Positions 7,157-13,494 of a DNA stretch of 16,179 bases are shown in pieces (within the stretch, counting starts at the first letter, position 1; the number at the start of each line of letters is the position of its first letter). Below the pieces are notes generated by a model, which had not been told where the DNA came from, made no database searches, and was given only the letters and a program-made list of their open reading frames with translations. The stretch comes from Nitrospinae bacterium RIFCSPLOWO2_12_FULL_45_22 (lineage in GTDB: Bacteria > 2-12-FULL-45-22). The stretch covers positions 1-16,179 of the forward strand of contig MHDQ01000318.1 of NCBI GenBank assembly GCA_001803565.1, given 5' to 3'. The position numbers were made by a program, and so were the translations under genes.

Positions 7157-8263
7157 TTACTGATGCATAACTTCTTTAATTTGTGTCTGGTGAAGTTCCT
7201 GAAATGTAGCAAAAGGTGGCCTTTTATCCTCCCTTCTTTTTAATTTAGCTGCCCCACTAAGACAGGGGGAAAGGCAAACTCCACAACCGATGCAGACACT
7301 CTGGTCTGCTACAGGATGACCATCTTCCATGGTAATTATCTCCAAAGGGCAAGCATCCACACATAGGCCACACCCTGTGCATTCCTGGTCTTCCGTAATT
7401 CGAAGAAAATATGTATCCATGATAAAATCCCTGGGCACTTTTCTGCTCTTGATGGGATATATATTCCAGCAGCAACAGGGACAACAGTTGCAATTATGAT
7501 GAACATCATCCTGACAATTATCCACAAAATGGATCAGCCCTTCTTCCTCCGTCTTCTTAATAATTTTAACCGCCTCTTCATTGGTAATTTCTCTTCCTAT
7601 ACCCTTCTCTATGACAAACCTCGCCATATCATTGAATTTTAAACAGTTCTCCAAACTGTGATTGCATTCCCTTTTCCCCAATAAGTCTCGCTGCATACGG
7701 CAAGGGCAATGGACAACCGCAATTACCTCTGCTCTCTCGATAATGCCGGTCATTTGTTCGTAAGGAAGAACTCCCTGGAGCGTGTAATCTACGGCTTTTT
7801 CAATAGGTAAATATCTAAAACTTTTGGCGTTCTCCGTTCCGCGGGCCTTATCCAAAGAGTTTGATTCTTTATAATTTTGCGCACATAACTCGGCCATTTT
7901 CTTCGCATATGAAGTATTTTCACCCTTCCAGAAGAAAATCTGAGGGAATCCAAAACCCCATTGAATAAAACCATAACCGGGTTTTCCGGAACCAGTGGTC
8001 TCCTTATAAACAAAGCCTTTTTTAGCCAGACCTTCCAGGGCTTTACCAGCTTTTTCAGGCTCTATACCTGCCCTCCGGGCTATGATATCTATTTCTTCTA
8101 CTTCGAAGGGAGGCAAATTAGGAGGCAATCCTAAGATTACTTCTAATTCGTCCTGAGCAAGGTTATATTTAAGCAATTCTATCATAGCATCAGACCTGCC
8201 ATACCCCAATCCTATATTCTCCAAATGTTCTTTAAGGGCCTCTTCAATATTTCGTTTTTCCAT
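7157..8263 (-). CDS. Winged-helix / Cys-rich / 2x[4Fe-4S] ferredoxin protein (paralogue)
   Basis: A 368-residue protein starting at ATG 8263, preferred over an in-frame ATG at 8296 because AAGGAGG lies at 8274-8280, properly spaced from 8263 and downstream of 8296. It has the same plan as the protein at 2472-3539. A winged-helix-like part spans residues 40-85 (IDIIARRAGIEPEKAGKALEGLAKKGFVYKE). A Cys-rich centre has HC186-P-C188-R, C200, C207 and CNCCPCCC at 258-265. A C-terminal diferredoxin has C295, C298, C301, C305 and C324, C327, C330, C334. The second motif reads CIGCGVCLSPCL, with Leu replacing the usual Pro after the last Cys. It is a single-gene transcript with its own promoter and lies between two metabolic blocks. 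It probably serves as an electron carrier or redox-sensing partner of one of them; the actual role is unknown. Confidence 0.82.
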   Translation of the reverse strand: MEKRNIEEALKEHLENIGLGYGRSDAMIELLKYNLAQDELEVILGLPPNLPPFEVEEIDIIARRAGIEPEKAGKALEGLAKKGFVYKETTGSGKPGYGFIQWGFGFPQIFFWKGENTSYAKKMAELCAQNYKESNSLDKARGTENAKSFRYLPIEKAVDYTLQGVLPYEQMTGIIERAEVIAVVHCPCRMQRDLLGKRECNHSLENCLKFNDMARFVIEKGIGREITNEEAVKIIKKTEEEGLIHFVDNCQDDVHHNCNCCPCCCWNIYPIKSRKVPRDFIMDTYFLRITEDQECTGCGLCVDACPLEIITMEDGHPVADQSVCIGCGVCLSPCLSGAAKLKRREDKRPPFATFQELHQTQIKEVMHQ

Positions 8264-8312
8264 TGGTAAAATTCCTCCTTTTGTAAAATGATTCAATCAG
8301 CATAAAGGCCGA

Positions 8313-8341
8313 TTAATATCATCATGATAGTCATTTGTCAA
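8313..8341 (-). promoter_or_regulatory. Strong sigma-70-like promoter of the ferredoxin paralogue
   Basis: On the minus strand, a perfect TTGACA (8341-8336) is followed by a 17-bp spacer and TATTAA (8318-8313). The start would be near 8305, giving about 42 nt of leader before ATG 8263. It is one of the best promoter matches in the window. Confidence 0.7.
8317..8329. promoter_or_regulatory. Palindromic operator candidate over the -10/spacer
   Basis: TATCAT-C-ATGATA is a perfect 13-bp inverted repeat with a one-base centre. It overlaps the last bases of the -10 box and much of the spacer of the 8313-8341 promoter. A dimeric repressor bound there would block polymerase. The regulator is unknown. 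Confidence 0.4.
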
Positions 8342-8410
8342 AGATTATTTGGAACTAAGTTTTTGACTTTATACGTAACAGTTTAGCCAAATAAAGTATA
8401 CCAAAGATTT

Positions 8411-8611
8411 GTCACGGATAGACACGGATTACATAGCTAACCTTTCCCTGCCACTAAGGCTCAAAGACACCAAGGAGCTCAAAGCTTAAAATGCAAAGTG
8501 TAAAATTAAGGTAATTATTCCTCAGCTTTGCACCTTTAGCTTTGCGTTTTACGTTTCCTTAGTGACTTAGTGCCTTGGTGGCCTAATCTGCGTCTCTGTG
8601 TTCATCCGTGG
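8411..8611. repeat. Large imperfect palindrome (MITE-like dispersed repeat)
   Basis: The ends are inverted copies: TCACGGATAGACACGGATTA near 8412-8431 against the complement of 8584-8611 (CCACGGATGAACAC...AGATTA). Inner blocks also pair: CCACTAAGG/ACACCAAGG on the left with the complement of CCTTAGTGACTTAGTGCCTTGGTGGC on the right, and AATGCAAAG with CTTTGCGTT. It fills much of the gene-free gap 8264-8870 between divergent genes and encodes nothing. Repeats with such sentences (cacggatgaacacgg, cactaag..accaagg) occur as dispersed families in many anaerobes. Confidence 0.75.
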
Positions 8612-8716
8612 TTAAAATCCTAATTTTGCCTAAACAATTACCTTTATACAGATTTATTTAGCAATAATATCACTGTAAACAAAATAAATTACCTGTGTAA
8701 GCTTAGTTTTCTCTGG

Positions 8717-8745
8717 TTCCCAGAATCAAATTCCTTTATTATAAT
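8717..8745 (+). promoter_or_regulatory. Candidate promoter of the flavoprotein gene
   Basis: TTCCCA (8717-8722, 4 of 6 consensus bases) is followed by a 17-bp spacer and a perfect TATAAT (8740-8745). The start would be near 8752, leaving a leader of about 118 nt before the GTG at 8871. Confidence 0.45.
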
Positions 8746-8837
8746 TCCGGGAGGATTTTGATAAAGGTAAGGCCCCGGAAATGACAGGAATCTTTTTTTG
8801 TATAGATAAAAGATGGAGCCCGGTTTTCTTGTCGGGC
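8745..8837 (+). promoter_or_regulatory. Structured 5' leader with two hairpins
   Basis: TTCCGGG (8745-8751) pairs with CCCGGAA (8774-8780). GCCCG (8818-8822) pairs with CGGGC (8833-8837). A run of seven T at 8793-8799 separates them. The second hairpin ends about 20 nt before the AGGAGG at 8859-8864. I do not recognise a known riboswitch. Attenuation is possible, but the T-run is 12 nt away from the first stem. Confidence 0.25.
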
Positions 8838-8870
8838 CGACCGTAAGGAGTAGATCTAAGGAGGTGACAG

Positions 8871-9617
8871 GTGGATATAAGGGATCTAAAAGTGAAAATA
8901 CTGGGAATTGTAGCCACGCCTATAAAGAATGGGAATACCCAATTTATTGTAAATGAGGCGTTGCGAATGGCTGAAGCGGAAGGTCCTGTGGAAACAGAGG
9001 TCATCCATCTGGAGGACTATCAGATTGGTTATTGTACTGGCTGTGAGGGCTGTTTGAGAAAGGTGCATAAGGTGCAGCAAGAGGTGGGTTGTGACATAAT
9101 CCCGGTTCCGATAAAGGAATATAACTGCACTATTAAGGATGATATGGAGGTATTGCACCGCAAGCTCTTAGAGTGTGATGGTCTTATTCTGGGTGCCCCA
9201 GTATATATTGCTACCATACCTGCCCAGCTCAAGACATTCCTGGACCGTTGTCGTACATTCGTCCATGACTATCGCCTCAGGGGAAAGGTGGCCCAGGCGC
9301 TAACCGTTGCGTTTTACCGGAATGCCGGTGAAGATACGGCTCTCGCGGCAATGAATATTACTTTGCTCGGCTTAGGCTTCACCATAGTTGGCTATGGAGG
9401 ATCCACGGTATCTACCAGGGAAGGATTAGGCATCCTTGTGAGAGGGAAACGAATCGCAGTCACTGAAGACCAACTGGGTATGATGTTGATAAGGACGGTT
9501 GGCAGCCAGGTAGCCCAATATGCTCTCCGCCTTAAAGCAGGGACCAGGGCGCTTAAGGAGGCAGGTATCGAGCTTCGCGAGAAGGCGATGTATGCTGTTC
9601 CCGGCAGTAAGAAGTAG
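8871..9617 (+). CDS. Iron-sulfur flavoprotein (NADPH-dependent FMN reductase family)
   Basis: The gene starts with GTG at 8871, set by AGGAGG at 8859-8864 and 6-nt spacing, giving 248 residues. The N-terminus LGIVATPIKNGNTQFIVNEAL (11-31) is the FMN phosphate loop of flavodoxin-like reductases. C55-x2-C58-x2-C61 followed by C74 is the compact Cys motif of iron-sulfur flavoproteins. GAPVYIATIPAQLKTFLDR (108-126) is the family's flavin-contact and helix block. These proteins are soluble FMN plus [4Fe-4S] electron carriers in anaerobes, sometimes linked to oxygen or radical defence. A longer-than-usual insert between C61 and C86 (HKVQQEVGC...YNC) carries two further cysteines. It lies 201 bp upstream of the glycyl radical enzyme and may supply electrons to its activase. 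Confidence 0.85.
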   Translation: MDIRDLKVKILGIVATPIKNGNTQFIVNEALRMAEAEGPVETEVIHLEDYQIGYCTGCEGCLRKVHKVQQEVGCDIIPVPIKEYNCTIKDDMEVLHRKLLECDGLILGAPVYIATIPAQLKTFLDRCRTFVHDYRLRGKVAQALTVAFYRNAGEDTALAAMNITLLGLGFTIVGYGGSTVSTREGLGILVRGKRIAVTEDQLGMMLIRTVGSQVAQYALRLKAGTRALKEAGIELREKAMYAVPGSKK

Positions 9618-9732
9618 CATTTCGGTGCATACCTCCTTATATTGCACTCATTACGCAATGATCATTCAAAACATAATGATGTTGACTCACTGGAGCCATG
9701 AGTGTTTCAGAGGCCATACAGAAAAAAAAGGC

Positions 9733-9761
9733 TTGACAGAAAATAGGGGGTATGGTAGAGG
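9733..9761 (+). promoter_or_regulatory. Possible promoter of the glycyl radical enzyme operon
   Basis: A perfect TTGACA (9733-9738) is followed 17 bp later by TAGAGG (9756-9761, poor) preceded by an extended -10 TG at 9753-9754. Further upstream, AATGATCATT at 9657-9666 is a perfect 10-bp palindrome that could be an operator. Both are weak evidence. Confidence 0.35.
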
Positions 9762-9788
9762 GAGTTAAAACTTAGAGAAAGGACATCA

Positions 9789-9818
9789 ATGGCAAAAATT
9801 AAAGGGGGGGTGGTTTAG
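9789..9818 (+). other. Nine-codon leader ORF in frame with, and abutting, the glycyl radical enzyme start
   Basis: ATG at 9789, with AAAGGA nearby upstream, encodes MAKIKGGVV and ends in TAG at 9816-9818, immediately before the enzyme ATG at 9819 and in the same frame. The ORF contains the run of seven G at 9804-9810 that is also the enzyme's ribosome binding site. It could be a translation-coupling leader or chance. Confidence 0.25.
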
Positions 9819-12362
9819 ATGGTAAGTCCCAGGAGAGAAGATTTGGAGGCATTAGCTAAACCCGGTAGTATAAGCTTTGCTGACCGAGCGGTAAAGGCAA
9901 AGCCGTATGAATGGGGATTCGGTTCAACACTAAGGGTGGCTAAACTACGAGAGGGTTTATTCTCTAAAGCTGCCGTAATAAGGGATTGGTCAAGCCTGGG
10001 CCGGGGTGTTACTACCTTCAGGAAGGATGTCAAGGTAGACATGGACCGCGCCAGACTCGTCACTAAGTCCTATAAAGAGACGGAGGGGCAACCCTGGCCC
10101 ATCCGGAGGGGAACGGCACTTTATAAACTCTGCGACGAGCTCCCTATCTATATAAAACCCCAGGACCTGATCGTTGGTAACCCCAATAGCGCCCCGGACG
10201 AGGTACGTTGGTATCCGGAGGCCGATGTGAGCTATATGCCCCAGGCAGTTACTGAAGGTGGCTATCAACATATGCTTACAGATGAGGAGAAGCAAGAATT
10301 AATAGGGGATATTTATGAGTATTGGAAGGACAAGACCCTGGAGGCATCAGTGCGGAAGGTCTTACCGGAGGATATCAAAAACTTCTGTGATATTGGTCCT
10401 TACTCGACAGCCGGTTATGCCAATTTCTGGCGCTCGCCTCGGGGTCTGGCTAACCCTGATTGGGAAGGAATATTGCAAGATGGGATTGCTGCCCGGATAA
10501 AGCGTATAGAGAATAATTATGCCCGCCATAAAGCCTGCATGCCAGAGACTATGAACCCAGTCGAGTATATCAAGAGGTGCCATAACTACGAGGCGATGAT
10601 AATTGCCGGGAAAGCTATCCTGCGGTTAGCAGAGCGATATGCAGAATTGGCCGCTGAACTAGCCAAAAAAGAGAAGGATGAGAAGCGGAAGAAGGAGTTG
10701 GAAGAGATTGCTGAGGTCTGCCGTTGGGTGCCAGCTAATCCGCCCAGGACCTTTCGTGAGGCCCTTCAGGCCTATTGGCTAATCGAAGTAGTATTTCGCT
10801 TTCTCGAGGCCCCTAGTAATGGTAGTGGCTGCAGGCTGGACCAGATCTGGTACCCTTATTATAAAAAGGATATTGAGGAGGGCAGTATCTGCCGGGCAGA
10901 GGCCCTGGAACTGATAGAGTGCTGGATGCTGAATGTAGAAGAGACCGGGATGCATTGCGAGGCACCCGATACCTTTACTGTAGGGGCCGGCGGCTCTATC
11001 TTCTATACTGCCAATATTGCTGGTACTGTTGATGGCAAAGATGCCTCCAATGATCTGACCTGCGTTATTATGGAGGCCCTCGCCAATGTCCGTACCTCAC
11101 AGCCACCTATCGCCTTCCGCTATTCCCCTAAGGTTTCACCTGATGTTATGGTACGGGCCATTGACCTTTGTCGTACCGGCACTGGACACCCGGCCTTCTT
11201 CAATGAAGACCTGTTCAGCCGTTACTCATTGCTCCAGGGAAATCCAGCCGAAGATACCGAGAAATTTGCCGTAGCCGGCTGTATGGCCCCCACTATTACA
11301 GGCAAGTCCTTGAATGCCGGGGCCTACGGAGTCGCTGGTATCTATACGCCGATGAAGTCGTTGGAGTTGGCCCTCTGGCAAGGGGTGGACAAGATCAGTG
11401 GGCTTAAAGTAGGGGCTGATACCCCTGACCCCCGGAGCTTTAAGGATGCCCATGACCTGCTCAAGGCCGTTGGTATTCAGCAGGAAACTATGGTTAGACG
11501 CTATGCCCTGTCTCATGATCTGGGATTTACAGTGTTGATCGAGCGATTCCCTATGCCAGCCACCTCGTTCCTATTAGATGATTGTCCAGATATGGGTATA
11601 GATGTAAACGAGATGAGCCGTAAGTATAATAGCTGGCCCTGCCTCGCGGGGGCGGAATTCAGCACCCTGGCCGATTCTCTGGCGGCTGTCCAGAAACTTA
11701 TTTATGAGGATAAGAAGGTTAGTTGGGATGAGTTGCTGGAGGCCCTGGAAGCAAATTGGGAAGGTAGAGAAGAGTTGCGACAGCTCTTCCTGCGGGCCCC
11801 TAAATACGGTAATGATGATGACTATGCCGATAACTGGGCCGTCTTTGCCCGCAAAGAGGTCTTAGCGGCAACGGCCCGGGTCAAGGATGCCTGGGGCAAA
11901 TCCTGGGCATATGACGGAAGTACCGGTATTTCTCCCATGGCCCTTCCCCGGGGGGTGTATGCTACTCCGGATGGACGCCGGGCCAGTGAACCGGGGGCGG
12001 ACTCTAGCCTGGCACCTTGTGCGGGCAGAGATACCAAGGGGCCTACAGCGGTTCTTAACTCCATCAGAAAAATACCTTTTATGATGAATGACTTGTTGAA
12101 CCAGCGGTTCATGCCCATGTTCCTGGAAGGGGATAACCGGGAGCTCTTTTTCCACTATCTCCGACAATGGTACGAGGGGAGGAATTCTTACCATGTCCAG
12201 TTCAATGTGGTTAATAACGAGCTGCTAAAAGAGGCCCAGCTCCATCCCGAGAAACACCAAGACCTGATGGTGAGGGTAGCGGGCTATAGTGCCTATTTTG
12301 TTGACTTGCCAACGGAGGTACAAGACCATGTCATTGCCCGGACAGAACAGACCTTCGCCTAA
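9819..12362 (+). CDS. Glycyl radical enzyme, X-succinate synthase (BssA/AssA)-like
   Basis: An 847-residue full-length glycyl radical enzyme. The C-terminal radical site is RVAGYSAYFVDL with Gly822. The thiyl loop is AGCMAPTITGK with Cys488. The 334-residue spacing matches the family. The Glu two residues after Cys found in choline lyase, glycerol/diol dehydratases and arylacetate decarboxylases (GCVEP) is replaced by Ala, and pyruvate formate-lyase's double Cys is absent. From memory, the loop CMAPxxTG and blocks such as APKYGNDDDYAD, HVQFNVV and PTEVQDHVIARTEQTF match benzylsuccinate synthase closely. That enzyme's fumarate-binding Arg, 15 residues after the Cys, is here Tyr503, with no Arg nearby. 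BssB/BssC-like small subunits are not seen. The activating enzyme is the next gene. It likely activates a C-H bond and may add it to an acceptor other than fumarate; the substrate is unknown. Confidence 0.9.
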   Translation: MVSPRREDLEALAKPGSISFADRAVKAKPYEWGFGSTLRVAKLREGLFSKAAVIRDWSSLGRGVTTFRKDVKVDMDRARLVTKSYKETEGQPWPIRRGTALYKLCDELPIYIKPQDLIVGNPNSAPDEVRWYPEADVSYMPQAVTEGGYQHMLTDEEKQELIGDIYEYWKDKTLEASVRKVLPEDIKNFCDIGPYSTAGYANFWRSPRGLANPDWEGILQDGIAARIKRIENNYARHKACMPETMNPVEYIKRCHNYEAMIIAGKAILRLAERYAELAAELAKKEKDEKRKKELEEIAEVCRWVPANPPRTFREALQAYWLIEVVFRFLEAPSNGSGCRLDQIWYPYYKKDIEEGSICRAEALELIECWMLNVEETGMHCEAPDTFTVGAGGSIFYTANIAGTVDGKDASNDLTCVIMEALANVRTSQPPIAFRYSPKVSPDVMVRAIDLCRTGTGHPAFFNEDLFSRYSLLQGNPAEDTEKFAVAGCMAPTITGKSLNAGAYGVAGIYTPMKSLELALWQGVDKISGLKVGADTPDPRSFKDAHDLLKAVGIQQETMVRRYALSHDLGFTVLIERFPMPATSFLLDDCPDMGIDVNEMSRKYNSWPCLAGAEFSTLADSLAAVQKLIYEDKKVSWDELLEALEANWEGREELRQLFLRAPKYGNDDDYADNWAVFARKEVLAATARVKDAWGKSWAYDGSTGISPMALPRGVYATPDGRRASEPGADSSLAPCAGRDTKGPTAVLNSIRKIPFMMNDLLNQRFMPMFLEGDNRELFFHYLRQWYEGRNSYHVQFNVVNNELLKEAQLHPEKHQDLMVRVAGYSAYFVDLPTEVQDHVIARTEQTFA

Positions 12363-12379
12363 AAAGTCAGTACCCGGGG

Positions 12380-12436
12380 CCAGGGATCGGGGCTCAGATT
12401 TATGATCTTTAAATAATGCTGCTCCCTGCTCCCTGG
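12380..12436. repeat. Imperfect inverted repeat downstream of the glycyl radical enzyme
   Basis: CCAGGGATCGGGGCTCAG (12380-12397) is inverted at 12419-12436, whose complement reads CCAGGGAGCAGGGAGCAG, with several mismatches and a 21-nt loop. It resembles dispersed cagggagcaggg repeats. It could also form a partial terminator, but no strong U-tract follows. Confidence 0.5.
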
Positions 12437-12451
12437 TTCATAATAAAGAGA

Positions 12452-12500
12452 TGTAGCGTGAAAGCTTGCTTTCATAATGCGAGCAAGCTCGCACGCTACA
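12452..12500. repeat. Compound REP-like palindrome (TGTAGCGTG family)
   Basis: An outer 9-bp inverted repeat TGTAGCGTG (12452-12460) / CACGCTACA (12492-12500) encloses two hairpins: GAAAGC-TT-GCTTTC (12460-12473) and GCGAGC-AA-GCTCGC (12479-12492). The inner stems share the core AGCTTGCT or its complement but differ in flanking pairs. It lies in the 166-bp gap between the enzyme and its activase; a relative occurs at 13456-13480. Confidence 0.75.
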
Positions 12501-12528
12501 TTGCAAATCCCGGTAGAAAATAGCTGAA

Positions 12529-13455
12529 ATGACTGATTATCAACGCAAAGGTTATGTATTCAATATCCAGCGCTTCTCTATCCATGATGGCCCGGGTATA
12601 AGGACTACTGTCTTTCTGAAAGGCTGCCCCTTGAGGTGTAGCTGGTGTGCTAACCCGGAATCACTAAGACTCCTCCCAGAGATTATTACCCGCGATATCA
12701 AATGTATCAAGTGCGGGAAGTGTATCAAGACCTGCCCCCAGTGTGCTATCGCTGCCGAAGACCATGTGCAGAGAACTATCCATTGGGAAAAGTGTGACCA
12801 ATGTCTGCAATGTGCTGAGGCCTGCCCGGCTGGCGCCATAGAGGTAATGGGTAAATACCTTTCCGTAGACGAGGTTATTGAAGAAGTCTTGAGGGATCTC
12901 CATTTCTATACCGACAACAGTGGCGGTATGACCCTGTCCGGTGGTGAGCCGTTGTCCCAATGGCAATTCGCCCTCGATCTACTTAGAGAGGCTAAACAAA
13001 AGGGATTACATACGGTATTGGATACCAGCGGGTATACGGACTGGGAGATATTGGAGAAAATTTTAGAATATACCGATTTAGTGCTCTACGATATTAAGCA
13101 TATGGATGATGAGCTCCATCAGCGAGAAGTAAAGGTCTCTAACCGCCAAATCCTGGCTAATCTGGAGAAGGCCGCTAGCCGGTCAAAGACCAGGATCTGG
13201 GTCCGCTGCCCGGTCATACCGGATTTCAATGATACCGACGAGCATTTCCGGCAGATGGCCAGCTTTATCCTGGGGCTAGGAAAAGCCGTGGATAAAGTAT
13301 CCCTCCTGCCTTACCATCGGTTTGGCGAATTAAAATATAGCGCGGGCGGGAAGAAATATCCTTATGAAGGAAAACCTCAAATACCTGATGAAAAGATAGA
13401 GTACCTGAAACAGCTCCTAGAATCCTATCAGTTAGTAGTCACCCTCAAGAGTTAA
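12529..13455 (+). CDS. Glycyl radical enzyme activating enzyme (radical SAM)
   Basis: A 308-residue protein with the hallmark N-terminus FNIQRFSIHDGPGIRTTVF. The radical SAM motif GCPLRCSWC has C33, C37 and C40, and SGGEP lies at 137-141 for SAM binding. An inserted diferredoxin carries C59, C62, C65, C69 and C89, C92, C95, C99, as in activases of benzylsuccinate synthase, choline lyase and similar enzymes. It cleaves SAM to abstract hydrogen from the enzyme's C-terminal Gly (Gly822 of the preceding gene product). ATG at 12529 has only a weak ribosome binding site, and the 166-bp gap upstream holds two palindromic repeats. Its partner is clearly the adjacent glycyl radical enzyme. Confidence 0.93.
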   Translation: MTDYQRKGYVFNIQRFSIHDGPGIRTTVFLKGCPLRCSWCANPESLRLLPEIITRDIKCIKCGKCIKTCPQCAIAAEDHVQRTIHWEKCDQCLQCAEACPAGAIEVMGKYLSVDEVIEEVLRDLHFYTDNSGGMTLSGGEPLSQWQFALDLLREAKQKGLHTVLDTSGYTDWEILEKILEYTDLVLYDIKHMDDELHQREVKVSNRQILANLEKAASRSKTRIWVRCPVIPDFNDTDEHFRQMASFILGLGKAVDKVSLLPYHRFGELKYSAGGKKYPYEGKPQIPDEKIEYLKQLLESYQLVVTLKS

Positions 13456-13480
13456 TGTAGTGGCAGAGCTTGCTCTGCAC
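13456..13480. repeat. REP-like hairpin, relative of the 12452-12500 element
   Basis: TGTAG (13456-13460) is followed by the perfect hairpin GCAGAGC-TT-GCTCTGC (13463-13478). It shares the TGTAG lead and the AGCTTGCT core with 12452-12500, and it occupies most of the 39-bp gap between the activase stop and the next ATG. Confidence 0.7.
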
Positions 13481-13494
13481 AGGGAGCCGGACCA

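Noticed and set aside
8264-8296. ATG at 8296 as the start of the ferredoxin paralogue
   Set aside because: AAGGAGG at 8274-8280 points to ATG 8263, and 8296 has no comparable ribosome binding site.
9657-9666. FNR/CRP-type site at AATGATCATT
   Set aside because: It is palindromic, but without the TTGAT-N4-ATCAA layout of FNR or the CRP consensus, so no regulator can be named.
9819-12362. Pyruvate formate-lyase, choline TMA-lyase or glycerol dehydratase identity
   Set aside because: The double Cys of pyruvate formate-lyase and the CxE motif of the other two are absent at Cys488.
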